Positions 13,001-27,317 of a DNA stretch of 64,000 nucleotides are shown here, one piece after another. The notes under the pieces were generated by a model. That model saw only the letters and a program-made list of their open reading frames with translations, was not told where the DNA came from and did not search any database. Position 1 is the first letter of the stretch; each line of letters starts with the position of its first letter. Source of the stretch: Plecoglossus altivelis (lineage: Eukaryota > Chordata > Actinopteri > Osmeriformes > Plecoglossidae); the NCBI GenBank assembly GCA_036571765.1, contig BROE01000004.1, positions 4,060,453 through 4,124,452 of the forward strand, in the 5' to 3' direction. The position numbers were made by a program, and so were the translations under genes.

Positions 13001-16000
13001 AGAAGGGGGCTGGAAAAGCTGGTTCATGAGCAGCGATTGCGAGAGTCTATTCCTATTCTCCATCCTGCCACCCCCCCCATCACCCCCACCCCCCCTCCAT
13101 CCTTCTTGCTTCAGAGGGAGTAGCAGGACAGGTCGCTGTAATTAAAGAGCCGGCTGTCGTAAAGACCCCGGCTTTCATGCTTTCTTATTTATATCACACT
13201 GCTCATTCATCTTTCCTCCTCAGCAATATTTTCTGGGCCAAAGTGAAATATTCCACTCCAGTTGTCATGCCAACAAATTAGCGTGCTCTTGCGTGGTCTC
13301 TAGTCTTCAGCGGAGTCTGGGCGTGTGTTTGAATGAACGCGTTTGTGTGTGTGTGTGTGTGTGTGTTTGTGTGGGTAGTATCATGGTCTCCTGGCTCTTT
13401 CTGTTCCGTCTTTTGCACACCGCACACACACACACACACACACACACATACATACATACATATACACACACACATATATACACACACACACACACACAAC
13501 CAAAGACAGTATACACTGTTCCTGAGACTTACTACATTTTATGAATACATATATTTTCTGTAGATTGCTCTCTTACAAATACCCAAGCACAGATAGTGCC
13601 CTTCCACACACCCCAATGCTCAACTAGAGACTTCAAACACCCTTGGAAGACAAACACTGACTAAGTAAGACTGCGTTTCCAGACTTTAGACAGATGCAAC
13701 GTACCAGACACAAACAAACTCCTACAGCATTCTAGTCCGCTGGAAAACAGGATGTCTAGATTTGCTCTTATCTAAACAGTCTGTAAGGAAGCAATCCTTG
13801 TATGAACACCGTATCCTAATTCAAGTTATTTAAGGGCATGCGTTCGAAAAAGAAATGTGATGGTTTGGATGTCTTCTGTCGGAGTAAATCATCTTCTATC
13901 TTTCCCCCTCCTCCTCCTCCTCCCCCTCCCCCTCCCCCTCTTTTACCAAACCTCAAATACGCAAGCAAGAAAGCTGCTTATATAACTGGCATCCAAAAAC
14001 AGTCTGACTCATAATTGTGACGGTGCAGTGCCATGTTTCAGTAAACTTTCAGGGAGAGCTTTTATTGGCACAAAACACAAACGCACACATAACACACACA
14101 CATCCTGTTAAACCCACAGATTTCAGCAACAAGACGGTCTAACACACACACACACACTAACACACACAGACTAACGCACGCACAGGTACATATGCTTTCT
14201 CAAAGCAGTACCCTTTATAAACCCCATAGCTAAACCATCAGAAGACAATGTACTAAACTGATTTCAGATCAGGGTTTATAGCCAACCACGAACCACAAGC
14301 ACATTGCAGTGAGAGAGCAAGGCTTGAGTCATTAAGGTTATTGGCCCTGTTGTCAGATGTGTCCATTAAGCGTAGTTTATCGCATTGTCATATTAAAGCC
14401 GAGCTTTCAAAGATCCTTAATCTGATCCTAGATGTGGGCCAAGGTTATAAATGTTTGAGCTATCAGCTGTTGTGCTCTCTGCTACTTTGATGTTTGACGC
14501 ACAGAGACACGGATTCATTATGCAGTTCCTTTGGCTGACGTTCGCAAGCAAACATCTCAGGCAACAAAAAACAAGCTCTGTTCTTGTGTTGTGGATCACA
14601 GAGAGAATTGAGTAAAAGAGCAAACAGCCAGTTTGTGGTGCTGATTGTCCTGCCAGCGAGCGCTCCAGTTTTTGGCGGTTGTCTGTGAGCAGCTGGCTTG
14701 CGAACACAAAGATGTGTTTTGTCGGACGCTCTCCCTTAAACGTGCTCTACTCTGCAACCAAGGAGCTGACGGAGGCTGGAGGCGGAACAGCAACAGCAAG
14801 CATGGAACCTATGACAATCATTTGATGCTGGGATTTTATGGAACAGGAATAACATTGGGGGTGCATTTCAGGACAAGGCTGTGTTGTGTCTAGCCAACAT
14901 ATGAATTCCCCTCTAACTTACAAGGAAAATGCCACATACATGAAACTTCTTACTCTGGTTACTCGTAGTAGTCTCTTCAATGTACAGTAAGAATCAGAAC
15001 AGAAATAACATGGGGGTGCATTTAAGGGCAGGGCTGTGTTGTCCTACGAAGAAGTGAAATTCAGATCCCAAAAATTACAAGATGAAAAACTTTGAGGTGA
15101 AAAATGAGCAATGAATAAATAAATCTGATAGCAACATTCTTTATTTGAAATGGAGAAAATCATACCCCAAACATTTGAGACGGAAAATGTTTTAGTTAAA
15201 TTGTTAGCCTTTAGTTCGAAGCAAGCTACGTATCTTTTTTGTCTGTGCTGGTCTCTAACTACCCACCTTGGTTGTGAGGGGAAAACAAGCTTCTTCCCAG
15301 AGTGCTCTAGCTGTGGAGCCCAGCAGAAGTTTCTCTGTCTAGGCTGAGGTCTCTCTTTAGGCTGAGGTCTCTCTAGGCTGAGGTCTCTCTAGGCTGAGGT
15401 CTCTCTAGGCTGAGGTCTCTCTCTAGGCTGAGGTCTCTCTCTGAGCTGAGGTCTCTCTAGGCTAAGGTCTCTCTCTAGGCTGAGGTCTCTCTAGGCTGAG
15501 GTCTCTCTTTAGGCTGAGGTCTCTCTTTAGGCTGAGGTCTCTCTAGGCTGAGGTCTCTCTAGGCTGAAGTCTCTCTCTAGGCTGAGGTCTCTCTCTGAGC
15601 TGAGGTCTCTCTAGGCTGAGGTCTCTCTCTAGGCTGAGGTCTTTCTCTAGGCTGAGGTCTCTCTCTGAGCTGAGGTCTCTCTAGGCTGAGGTCTCTCTGA
15701 GCTAAGGTCTTTCTAGGCTGAGGTCTCTCTCTAGGCTGAGGTCTCTCCCTTCGGACAGTGTTGATCCAGAGAGTTCTGGAGAGGCTGTTATAACGAGAAG
15801 CCCCGACCTCCGAGTTGAATTGTCCGTTTCGGAAATGTGCGTCATCATATTCTGTCTGTCCCTTTTCCGATGTGTGCTCGAGTGTGACGGAGAAGGGATG
15901 AAGTTAGAAAGAGGAGGGTATTGTTGACAGTCCCTGGAGTATTCAGCCATGCAGAAAGACACTCACACTCACACTCTCTTTCCCTGCTGGTGGCAGAGAA

Positions 16001-16067
16001 CAGTGGCAACCATTACTCTGCTCTGCCCTACATCGTACATCACCATAGAGGACCTAATGAAAGAGGT

Positions 16068-16112
<45 letters not shown>

Positions 16113-19100
16113 TGTGTGTGTGTGTGTTTCTATGTGTCTTTGTGTTCCCTTTTGATTTACAGGCATTGCACTTAACGGTCTGTCACATATTGAATAACAT
16201 GGAGATTAATAACATGGTGCCACTGTGATAGCGGAGGGCCTTTTTGATGACTCACCAGAGCGTGTTCTAACACTGCCCTGTCAGGATCCTCATCTCTGTC
16301 AGCCTGTGTGTGTCAGAGAGCTGGAGGGACTGGCTCCGCTCTGGGCTGAACCAGGCCATTAAACAGGCAGCTCAGCTGTGACTCTAGTGAAGCGCTCACC
16401 AAGGGGATGGGTTACAACCCATGAACCTACAGCACGTTCTTCCTTCTGCTCACGTCAAAGGCTGCCCCCCCAATACACACACCCACACACATACACACAT
16501 AAACACACACACATAAACACACACACACCCACACACACACATAAACACACACACACATACAGATACACACACACAGACAGACATAACCCTGCATCTGGCG
16601 TACCCCACAACACAGACACAACACATACTGGACTCAGGAACGATAACTGCACGCTAATCCATCAAATCAGTTTAAGGCCGTTTTGATCTCCCATTAATAT
16701 CCAGAGCTGGCTGGATAATGAGGACTGACGTCAGTTCCTGATCTTTTTGTTGAACCTTTTCCCTCCTAGGCTCCTCCCTGTTTTCAGATCCCATCCCACA
16801 GCCAAGAGCTCTCCCTGAAGACACCCTTGGCCTGGTCTTGTGTGCTGGGCCCCTTTTGGTACGCAGGGTCACTATCACGCATGCAAGACACACAGACACA
16901 CACATTGCCACAGGAGTGAACATGTGTGAGACTACCATGGTGTTTTTTAAGACACAAGAACAGTCGCGGTTACAGATCCCCTACAGCTGGTAGTGACCTG
17001 GTTCTCCAGAAGATTTCCATATATTCCACTGTTCAAGTGCTCTGTGTGTGTGTGTGTGTGTCTGGACATGAGACAGTGCAGGTCTGTCTTCAGGCTGTTG
17101 TCAGGACCACGGTGAGCTGTGTGTACTGAGACGCAGAGAGACAGTGGAGGACATGGGGCCTGGAGGCCTACTGTGACACAACACATTAAGAAGCTCAAAT
17201 GTTACACGCACATGCGCACACACACTACACGCACACCCACCTACATACACGCTCGCACACACACACTACACACGCACACCCACCTACATACACGCTCGCT
17301 CGCGCACACACACTACACACGCACACACTCCTACATATACACTCACATACCCACACCTGTACATGCACACACACTACACACACACCCCCTTGCATATACA
17401 CACACACACACCTGCATACAGCTCACAGCAGATCCCTGCATTTCTCTCAGTACTTCAGAGGTTGTGATGTGTCCTCGACTGTGCTCTGTCTTGTTTTGGG
17501 GAAATTCAGAGCAGTTCTCTTCACGAAGAGTGTTGGAAGAAATGACAAAACACACAAACAAGCTGGTAAGTAAACTGTACAGACTAAGGGGATTGGCCCT
17601 TGTAACTGTTCCTGTTCTGAGGAGCTATCAGACAGCCAGAGCTAAAGTGTCTGAGATGCAGAGCTGAACAGTGAGCCAGGCTTAACTCTGCTCCTGAATG
17701 GAAGCTGTGTATCCTCACAGCTTCAGGTCCTGGATCCTCTGTGGCTGCAGGTGGCACCAGAACCTTCACCGATTATCCTCGGTGATCGATTATCATCGGT
17801 GACCGATTATCATCGGTGTGGGTGTTACTCTGGCTTCTGTACGAGGTGCGTGTGCCTTGCAGGTGTGAGCGCGTCGAGTAGCGTGTCTTCGCGTTGACAG
17901 ACCGAGGTCTTGCATCTGTGATCAGGAATGATAAGCTGGTATATTTAGCTGCCGGAGATGACAGCAAAACAGAAATAGAACCAGGAGATCAGTCGCGTGA
18001 CAGTGTTAGTTAGCGTGAAGCTACGAGCAGGATCCTCTCATCCAAGCACCTGGGAGCTTGAAGACAGAATCTGGTTGCATCTCTTGCCTCATATTCATGT
18101 TGAGACTGTCAGCTACAAGCGCTAGGTCTGTTTTGGGTCCTTCGATGACCACGCAGCGTGGCTCCGTGGGCAGAGACGGTACGAGGAAGCAAGGGCTGTA
18201 CGCGGGATGAGGGGATTGAAGGAAGGAGGAAGGGATGGAGAGATGTCAAGAGGAACGGCAGGAGCGAGAGATGTGGTGGGAGTGGAGTGTAGGGGGAAAT
18301 TGAAGAGTTGAAGATGGAGGAGGAGGATGAAGATTTGAGGGAGGGTGGCGAGAGAGGGCGATGACGGTTTAGAGAAAGAGGGAGGGGGAGGGGGGTATAT
18401 AATGACATGGAGAGGGAGGGAGATAGAGGCATAAAATTGGTGAGTTAGTATTTAATTAACCCTGTGATGACCCCAGCTCCCTGAGGGAGACTTCCTGTGC
18501 CATCTGTGGAACTGTGAGAGAGACAGAGAGAGAGACGGAGAGAGAGACAGAGAGAGAGACGGAGAGAGAGACAGAGAGAGAGACGGAGAGAGACGGAGAG
18601 AGAGACGGAGAGAGACGGAGAGAGGGACAGAGTAAAAAACAGAGACAAAAGGAATGGCAGAGGCACAAGTGGACGATGAGGTTGGAAGAGATTCGAACGT
18701 AAGAGACTTGCAGCAGAAGGAAGCAGTAATTCTTCTGCTGAAGTCCTGAGCTGAGCAGAGGAGATGTTCAGGGGGAGGTGTGGAACAGAAGGCTCCGGGG
18801 CAGCTGCCCAAGCAGGAGAGGGGACGAGTGCATCTGTGGCCACACATCAACATTAACTTCACGAGTGATGAATAATCAATGTGCTTGCGCATGTTGGCTG
18901 TGTGTGGACTTGAGTGTGGGTATGAGAGTGTGTGTGTTTGTGTGTGTGTTTGTGTGTGTGTGTGTTGCCAGAGGTAGTGATGCTAAGCCAGTGTGAAGGA
19001 GCAGGCATGTTAGCTCTGCTACTGCTGCAGACCTCGACCAACAGACACAGTTAGCTCCACACAGTCACGTAAGAAACCTTTCTGTTTTTGCCTCGTCTAT

Positions 19101-19722
19101 CCATGTATCATCTGGGCAGGACAAAAATGTGTGTTTGTGTGTGTCTGATCCACGAAGTGTCTGTGTGTCGATCCTGCTGTCAAGGTGGAGCTGTCACTCA
19201 TCATCTGATTTATTCATGTCCTGAAGAGCTGTGGTGAATTTTTCAAAGGGTGTGGCACACAAGTGTCAGGGGGTTTGTTAAAGTTCTCTTCAAACACTTT
19301 TACTCTCCATCTATCTCATCTTCTCCATCTCTCCATCTCTATCTCTCATCTCCACCTCTCTCCTTCCTTACGTGTCTCTTTGTCTACCTCTCCTCTACCT
19401 TTCTCTCCATCTCTACCTCTCTCACTGTCTCCCTCCCAATTCTTCCGTCCTCCAATCCAGTTCAATTTCTCTCAAAAACATCTCATTCATTCACGCTCCG
19501 TCATGTCCCACCCATTGCCAAGAACTCCCTTTAAAAATGAACTCCAACGACAAGTTAGAGAAAATAAATGAAGCAGCTCACTGCTCTCCCACTGCCAAAT
19601 CTAAAGCCTGTTAAGATCAAAAGCGCTAACGCATCGTGTATAGTCTCACTCCCAGCCCCAGATTATTAGAGGCTATTTATATCTGAGGTTCTGTCAAACA
19701 TGTGCTGTGTTCAAGTATAGAC

Positions 19723-19769
<47 letters not shown>

Positions 19770-20145
19770 GTGCGTGTGTGTGTGTGTGCGGGTGTGTGTG
19801 AGGGTGTGTGTGTTTGTGTTTGAGGGTGTGTGTGTGTGAGGTCGTGTGTGTGAGTATGTGAGGGTCTGGTTTGTTTGTGTGAGGGTGTGTGTGTGAGGGT
19901 GTGTGTGAGGGTGTGTGTGTGAGGGTGTGTGTGTGTGTAAGTGTCTGAGGGTGTAGTGTTTATTTTGTTTCTTCAGATTCTCTAGTTGTTGCTTTGACTT
20001 GTCTGTAGATGAGTGCTGTCTGGCTGTTGGCTCTGGAAACCGCTCCGCTCTGATATAAATGATATCGACGTTTCGTTTAATGATGTGTTTCATTATGTGT
20101 TTCTGTATGTGAGCAGAGCCTGGCTGGACCACCAGACCCCTCCCC

Positions 20146-20186
<41 letters not shown>

Positions 20187-23100
20187 CATCAAGCAGCGAT
20201 CTCTCTCTCTCATTGCTGTGTTTCTACCTAGCTATGCCTTCAGCCACCTCTCATTTAGCATCATCTTTTCTAATTTCTCTTTCTTTCTCTCTCTGTCTGT
20301 CTGTCCATCTGTCTGCCCTCTGTCTCTTTCTCTGTCTGTCTCTCTGTCTGTCTGTCCCTTTCTCTGTGTGTCTCTCTGTCTGTCTCTTTGTCTCTCTGTC
20401 TGTCCCTCTCTCTGTCTGTCTCTCTCTCTGTCTCTCTCCTTCTCTCTCTCTCCCTCTCCCTCTCTCTCTCCCTTTCTCTCTCCATCCCCTCCTCTCCCTC
20501 TCCATCTCCCCCCCCTGTCGTCTCCCTCCCTCCCTCTCTCTGCTCTCTCTCCTCTATTTCCCCTCTCTCTCGTCTCTCCCTCCTCCTCTCTCTCCCTCTC
20601 CCTCGATTTTCCTTTCTCTATCTGTTCTCATCAGCTCGGTCTTCAGCCTCAGGGCTGCTCTTCTAATTTGAGCTGCTTGGCGATGAGGACAAGACACAGA
20701 TGGGCCACTTCTTGTTATTATCATTTCTGAGCCCAACTATTTCCCCCTTCTCTTCTCTCTCCCTTTCCTCGCCTCATTCTTCCTCCTCTTGCCTCTCCTC
20801 TCTCGATCCCCCCTCTGCACAGATTTTTGTTGTACTCGCAGTTGACCCTTCAAAATGTTGACACACAATAGATTACTGGGCATACATGATTCCGGTGTTG
20901 TGCACTTGTTGTGCTGCGTGTGTGGTGGTAGGGTAACGGGACTGGAAGGAGTTTCGTGGCTGTAATGAACCAGAGGAGGAAGGCTCAATATGAGGTCAGC
21001 ACATAACACACACACACACCTATCACACATCACACACACAACCACATACAACCACACACAACTCGCTCAACATTCACCGGCAACGCTGGAGCTGGGCTGT
21101 TAGTCGATCAGCTGAACTGGTTCGGGTCTCTCTCTCCCTCTCTCCCTCTCTCTCCCTCTCTCTCTCTCTCTGTCTCTCTCAGCTCTTTCCTTCAGCCTCA
21201 GGGCTGCTCTTCTAATTTGAGCTGCTTGGCGATGAGGACAAGACACAGATGGGCCACTTCTTGTTATTATCATTTCTGAGCCCAACTATTTCACCCTCTC
21301 TTCTCCCTCCTTCTCCCTCTCTTCTCCCTCCCTCCCTCTGCCTCTCCTCATCCTCCTTCCTCCCTCTTGCTCCTCCCTCCCTCTCATCTTCCACTCCTCC
21401 TGCCACCAGGATCTTTGGTTGACTCTGCATTTGTGACCTCACCTTCAAAATGTGACACCACCATAATTAGATTTTTACTGGGCATAAACATTGTCTCCGT
21501 TGTGTGTGTGGTGCACTTGTGTGTCTGTGTGTGTGGTAGGGTGAAGGTGACTGGAGGGACTTTAGTGGCTGTAATGAATGCAGAGGGAGGCAGGCTCAAT
21601 GATGAGGGTCACTCACACACACACACACACACATACACACACACGCACATACACACACACGCACATACACACACACGCACACATTCACACACACTCTGCT
21701 CAACATTCACCGGCAGACGCTGGAGCTGGGCTTGGTTAGGTCTGGATCAGACTGATAATGGGTTCTGGGTTCTGCTCTTGCGTGGTATTTAGGTCTTTTA
21801 CATCTTAGGAGAGCCTGTCAGATGTCCAATCAATCACATGATCTGAAAATAGCAACATCTGGTGTTGTTTATGTTCCAACAGTCCTGTCTATACGCCTCC
21901 ATGCCAAACACTTAACTAATCAACCTTCCCCCCCTCTCTCTCTCTGTCCCACCCCCTGTCTCTCTCCTCCCCCCTCCCCCTGTCTCTCTCCCCTCCCCCT
22001 CCTCCCACAGTGAGCAGAGTATCTGCCAGGCACGAGCCTCTGTCATGGTGTATGATGACACCAGTAAGAAGTGGGTGCCCATCAAGCCAGGCCAGCAGGG
22101 CTTCAGCAGGATCAACATCTACCACAACACGGCCAACAACACCTTCCGGGTCGTGGGGGTCAAGCTGCAGGACCAGCAGGTAGGGGTTAAAGGTCACAGG
22201 CGGCGCTGTCAGCCTGTCACAGCAGGACATGACTACTGGAAGAGGAAGATGGGATTCGATGTTAGAAGGGATAGAGGGTGAAAGTCCTGACTGAGTGTTT
22301 AGTCTCTCTCACTCTGTTTCTCTGTGTCACCTGTCCGTCTCTCTCTCTACCTCTCCCCCTGTCTCCCCCTCCCTCTCTCCAGGTGGATCAACGACTACTC
22401 ACCATAGTATCGAAAGGGTCAAGAAGTATAATCCGGCCACTGCCCACGCTTCACCAGTGCGGTGACGCCCGACAGGACATCTACAAAGGCCCTCAAACTT
22501 TGCCACAGCAAGGAAGAAGCCACCACCTTCTCAAACGCCATGCTGTTCGCCCTCAACGTACTCAGCACCCAGGACGGAGGTGTGTGCACGTGTGTGTGAG
22601 TCATGGTGACAGGTGTCTGTGTGTGTGTCAGTTTGTGTGTCCACAAACTATAAGTGACAATTTGGACGTAGCCTGTTCCCTGTAAGGTGAAACAGTCAGG
22701 GTTATACCAGCGTTCGTCTATTCCACACACCTTCAACCTTCTCCTACCTTCACAGCTGTACTTCTCTGGGAAGGGATTACAGCAGTCCTCTGGAGTAATC
22801 TCTTCCTTCTGATGAGATACTAACGAGATGGACTGTGTGTGATGCGAAAGAGATGGACTGTGTGTGAGATGCGAAAGAGATGGACTGTGTGAGATGTGAA
22901 AGAGATGGACTGTGTGAGATGTGAAAGAGATGGACTGTGTGAGATGTGAAAGAGATGGACTGTGTGTGAGATGCGAAAGAGATGGACTGTGTGAGATGTG
23001 AAAGAGATGGACTGTGTGAGATGTGAAAGAGATGGACTGTGTGAGATGCGAACAAGATGGACTGTGTGAGATGTGAAAGAGATGGACTGTGTGAGATGCG

Positions 23101-26100
23101 AAAGAGATGGACTGTCAGATACTAATGAGATGTGTGTAAAGGCTAGCAGATGCAGCAGTACATCTAAGAGTGGAGAGAGGAGATTACAACCACTAAACAC
23201 TGCTAATGAAGCTGTACGGCTCACACCCACAGCATACACACACACAGCATACACACACACAGCATACACACACAACACATACACACACACAGCAATACCA
23301 CACCCACAGCATACACACACACAGCATACACACACACAGCATACACACACCCACAGCATACACACACACAGCATACACACCCACACAGCATACACAACCC
23401 ACACATACACACACACAGCATACACACACACACAGCATACACACACACACAGCATACACACACACAAGCATACACACACACACAGCATACACACACACAC
23501 AGCATACACACACACAGCATACACACACACACACAGCATACACACACACACAGCATACAAACACACGTAACCCCTTAAGTGAACCCCTCACGTTCCACAC
23601 GGCTCTGTCACTGGCCCCACTCGGCCTGGAGACCCCCTGGGTGGGGCCTGCGGGGGGTCCTGGTCTGCCCCGCCCCCCCCCCCAGCTGAGAGCCCTGAAG
23701 GAAGTGAAAGGGGTAGACTGTAGCGTGACAAACCCAGACAAACAAGTCTGAGAAAAGCCGCAGTTGATGCACAGTAAATCCTGCTATTACAGTGATGGGG
23801 TAGCAGGTTCCTCTGGCTGAGCTTGGTGCCAGGGTAGGGAGAGAGCGCTCATCCTGTGCAGGGTTTGGTTGGGGCCATGTTGTCGGTTCCCATCCAGATC
23901 TCATGTCTCTCTGCTGGGCTTCTCTCTGACGTGTTGCCCCTCCACTTCTGTTTCCCCTCTGGGACTTCCAACCCAGGTTCAAGCCTGGCTCATCTCAGCA
24001 ACCTTTCTCTCCGTCCTCCCCATCCTCTCATATCATGTACCGCTCTGCTGCTCAGCCTGCGCTGGTGAGACTCGGGTGTAGAGGAGCCTTGGGGGGGGGG
24101 GGAGCTGTGTCGTGTGTCATAGCGGCACCTTCTGGAGCCCCCTGCCTGGACGCAGCCAGATGCTCTATTGGTGTCCGGTGTTGCCGGTAAGGAGTACAGC
24201 CCAGTCTGAAGTCCGGCCCATCGTGCAGACTGGAATTAGATTGGAATTATATCGGTCGGGTCGGCTCGCTCGCTCGACCATGAGAGAGAGCGGCTCTGTT
24301 CACGGAGCTCCGCTGCAGTAAGCATCTAAACATCCTCCTGGAGTGAAGCATCAGGGGCCAGACTGCATCATGGGTGCTGCCTGAACAAGGTGGCATTAGG
24401 ACCCTGTGGAGGATGGATGATGTCGCCAGGGGTAAAGGGAAAGCCATGTTATCTTCTGCTGCTGAAGCTCAGTCCACATCAGAAGCTTGTCTTTGTTATT
24501 GAGCTCATTATATTAGCTTCTCCTGTGACCTTAGTATCACCTCCACACCCCCCCCACACACACACACCACACACACACACACCACACACACCACACACAG
24601 ACAGAGCGAATGAAAAAAGGGATTCACTCCTCCTGCACTGCATCCTGGGAGAAGTGGAAGAAATGGGATTTCTTCCTGTGATTGCCTGTTGACAGACACA
24701 CTTCTATAATAACAAACACGTACGGATTGTATGCTGTCTTCTCTATGTTAACTGAAAACACGATCCTCTGACCTTCGTGCCTTAGACAGACTTGCTTGGA
24801 CCACTGTGTCTGAACTGGCCATGTTCACGTCAAGGTGGTTGTTAAACTCCCTCTCTCGTCAATCTGCCAAATATCAATACTTAGAAAACCCAGAACCCAA
24901 CAGAAATCAGTCGCTCCGTTAACGATGAAACGGACCAAGCGCTTCCTTCATCAGTGCCTAATTAAAGTGAGTCATAGAGGAGTGTTCCTCAGGGTCTCTG
25001 TTAGAAAGCAGCTCTTCATTAGCTCACTAACACTAACACAGAGACAGAGAGGCTCCTCTGATCCAGACCAGCATCCCTCCTGGGCCTGCAACTACCTGCC
25101 TCAGCCCTGCACTCTACTCTCCTGGCCTCTCCTGCTCCAGCCTCCACTGCCCTGGTGGTCTACCCCTCTCCTACCTCTCGTTAAGGCTTGAACCACCTAC
25201 CAAACTCCCCAGGTAACTTGTGTTCCCCAACCCCCACCCCCCGGTGGCCTGGAGACATAGGGCTTCGGGAAGACGCCTGTCTTCGTGAATGATTAAGCAG
25301 GCACCCGCTTCACGGCTGCTGCCTAGAGGTGTGAGTTACCTGGAGGGGGGAGGAGAGGGGGTGACATCTGAGCTGAGGGAGGGTGGGAGGGAGGGAAGGG
25401 TGCTGTGACAGGTGAGGAGATGAGGAGAGAGAGGAGAAGCCTGAGAGGAAGAGAAGCTGGGGATGAAGGCCGGGAGTTGAAGCTTCTGTCACAGAGAGTG
25501 GATCTTGTCGAGTGCTTCGCGAGATCTGCCACGGGCGCTCTTCCTTCAGACATGTCCTTGTAGGTACCACACCACTGCCGGGCCGAGATGGTTGGTGTGT
25601 TGTGTGTGTGTGTTGGTTGTGTGTGTGTGTTGTGTGTGTGTGGGTGGTGTGAGAGTGTGTGCATGTGTCCAGCGCTGTCGGAGGTGGGTCTGTGTGTGTG
25701 TGTAGAGTGTGTGCTGGTCCACGCTGTCGGAAGGTGGGTTCATGTGTGTGTGACGAGTGTGCTGCCCTGTGTCCAGCGCTCGTCGGAGCGTCTGTGTGGT
25801 GAGGGTGTGTGCATGCTGTACCAGCGCGGTCGGAGGTGGGTCTGTTGTGTGGGTGTGGGAGAGTGTGTGCAGTGTCCCAGGCGCTGCGGACCTGTTCGGT
25901 GGTGGTCTTGTCCAAGGCAAGCGTGCAGGCAGGTTCTGGTTGGGTTAGTGAGACTTTTGAGTGGTGCTTGAGACATCTAGCGAAGGTTGATTGGATGACG
26001 TGTAGTCGGTGGGTTGTTACGGTTGCGTTGCTGAAGCCGTCTTCGTGAAGGATCTAGATACAATTATGTTGTACTTGTATCAGTGCCAGTTTTGTTTTTT

Positions 26101-27271
26101 TGATAGTAGGTTCATTGATTGATTGTCTAATGGCCATCGCTAATGATAGGTGATGTTGTGTGGGACCCCCACCCTATATTCCATAGCGCTGGTGTTATGT
26201 CCCCAGTACTGCCCACATGAACCAGCGTGTGCTGTAACCGTACCTAAAACTATTCGAGATGCCTCACACATGTGAGGTGTGTGTGAGAGATTGTAGGGAA
26301 GATTAGTTTGTTGGATTGGTGTGTGTGTGTGTGTGTCTTCATCAATAAGAGATGAGGTGATAGTGTGTGTCTGGCTGGGAGATCGCAAGTTTTCTTCCTT
26401 TGTGGATGTGATCTTATTTTAGAGGCTTGTAACTCAACCAATCGCAACCATTCACATTCTCCGGAACAAGTCCTTTGTTGCCATGTTGTCGCCTTCTAAG
26501 CAACAGAGAATATCATAAGAGACCCCCTGTGACCTATGAACTCAGGCGAAGAAGAAGAGAGTAAGAGACTAGAGAGAGCCAGCTGTCCTGTGAAGCTGTC
26601 CTCAGTAGTCCTGAACTGAACTCCTCTGGCATATCCAGAGAAGCAGCTGTCACAGGCCGGCTGTATTATTAACTCCCAGTCAAGTTCTGACGCTTGTGGT
26701 TGACATCAGAAACTAAATCTCTGTGTTTGTGTGTTCTCGTTTTCCCCTGAAGCAGGATTGGGTGCTAAAGGTCCTGGCTGCTTTTTTCTGTAGCTTTGAG
26801 AAGTTACTGAGATCTGCTCCTGTTCCCCCTGTCACTCTGTCTATGTTCTGTCTGTGACCCCTGACCCTCCAGCAGATGTTATGGAAGTGGCTGTCAATCT
26901 CTCTCTCCCCCCCTTACTCTCTCTCTCTCTGTCAGTCTCTGTCTCTCTCCCTTTACTCTCTCTCTGCCCCTTACTCTCCCTGTCTTTCTCCCCCTTTTAC
27001 TCTCACTCTCTCTGTGTCTCTCTCTCTCTCTGTAATCACAAACCCCTGGTATTTCCTCTGCCTCACCAAGACCTGTCCATCACCCATGACAACCCTGAAC
27101 ACACCAGAATCTTGCTCACAAGCGTCTGTGGATGGCTAGCATAGCGGTGACTTGAGGAGCAAGTGCAGAAAGCTCTTATGATAAGCCTGGCCGCACACTT
27201 CAGATAGGCTTGAAACATGCACGGCTCAAGTTCTCAAGTCCCTGAGCCCATATTCAGGAGCAAAGGTTGTG

Positions 27272-27317
<46 letters not shown>

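Larger units (their letters stand above)
7081..22010 (+). other. evl intron 1 (14.9 kb), repeat-rich
   Basis: It starts GTAGGT and ends CCCACAG. No further exon with the required phase (AG|T junction) was found, so alternative first exons are not seen. The content is mainly micro- and minisatellites listed separately, plus a duplicated block near 20.6-21.8 kb. Confidence 0.85.

Noticed and set aside
23193..23751. Cys/Val-rich and Thr/His-rich open frames of about 180 residues
   Set aside because: They are translations of a CACACACAGCATA tandem array in evl intron 3.
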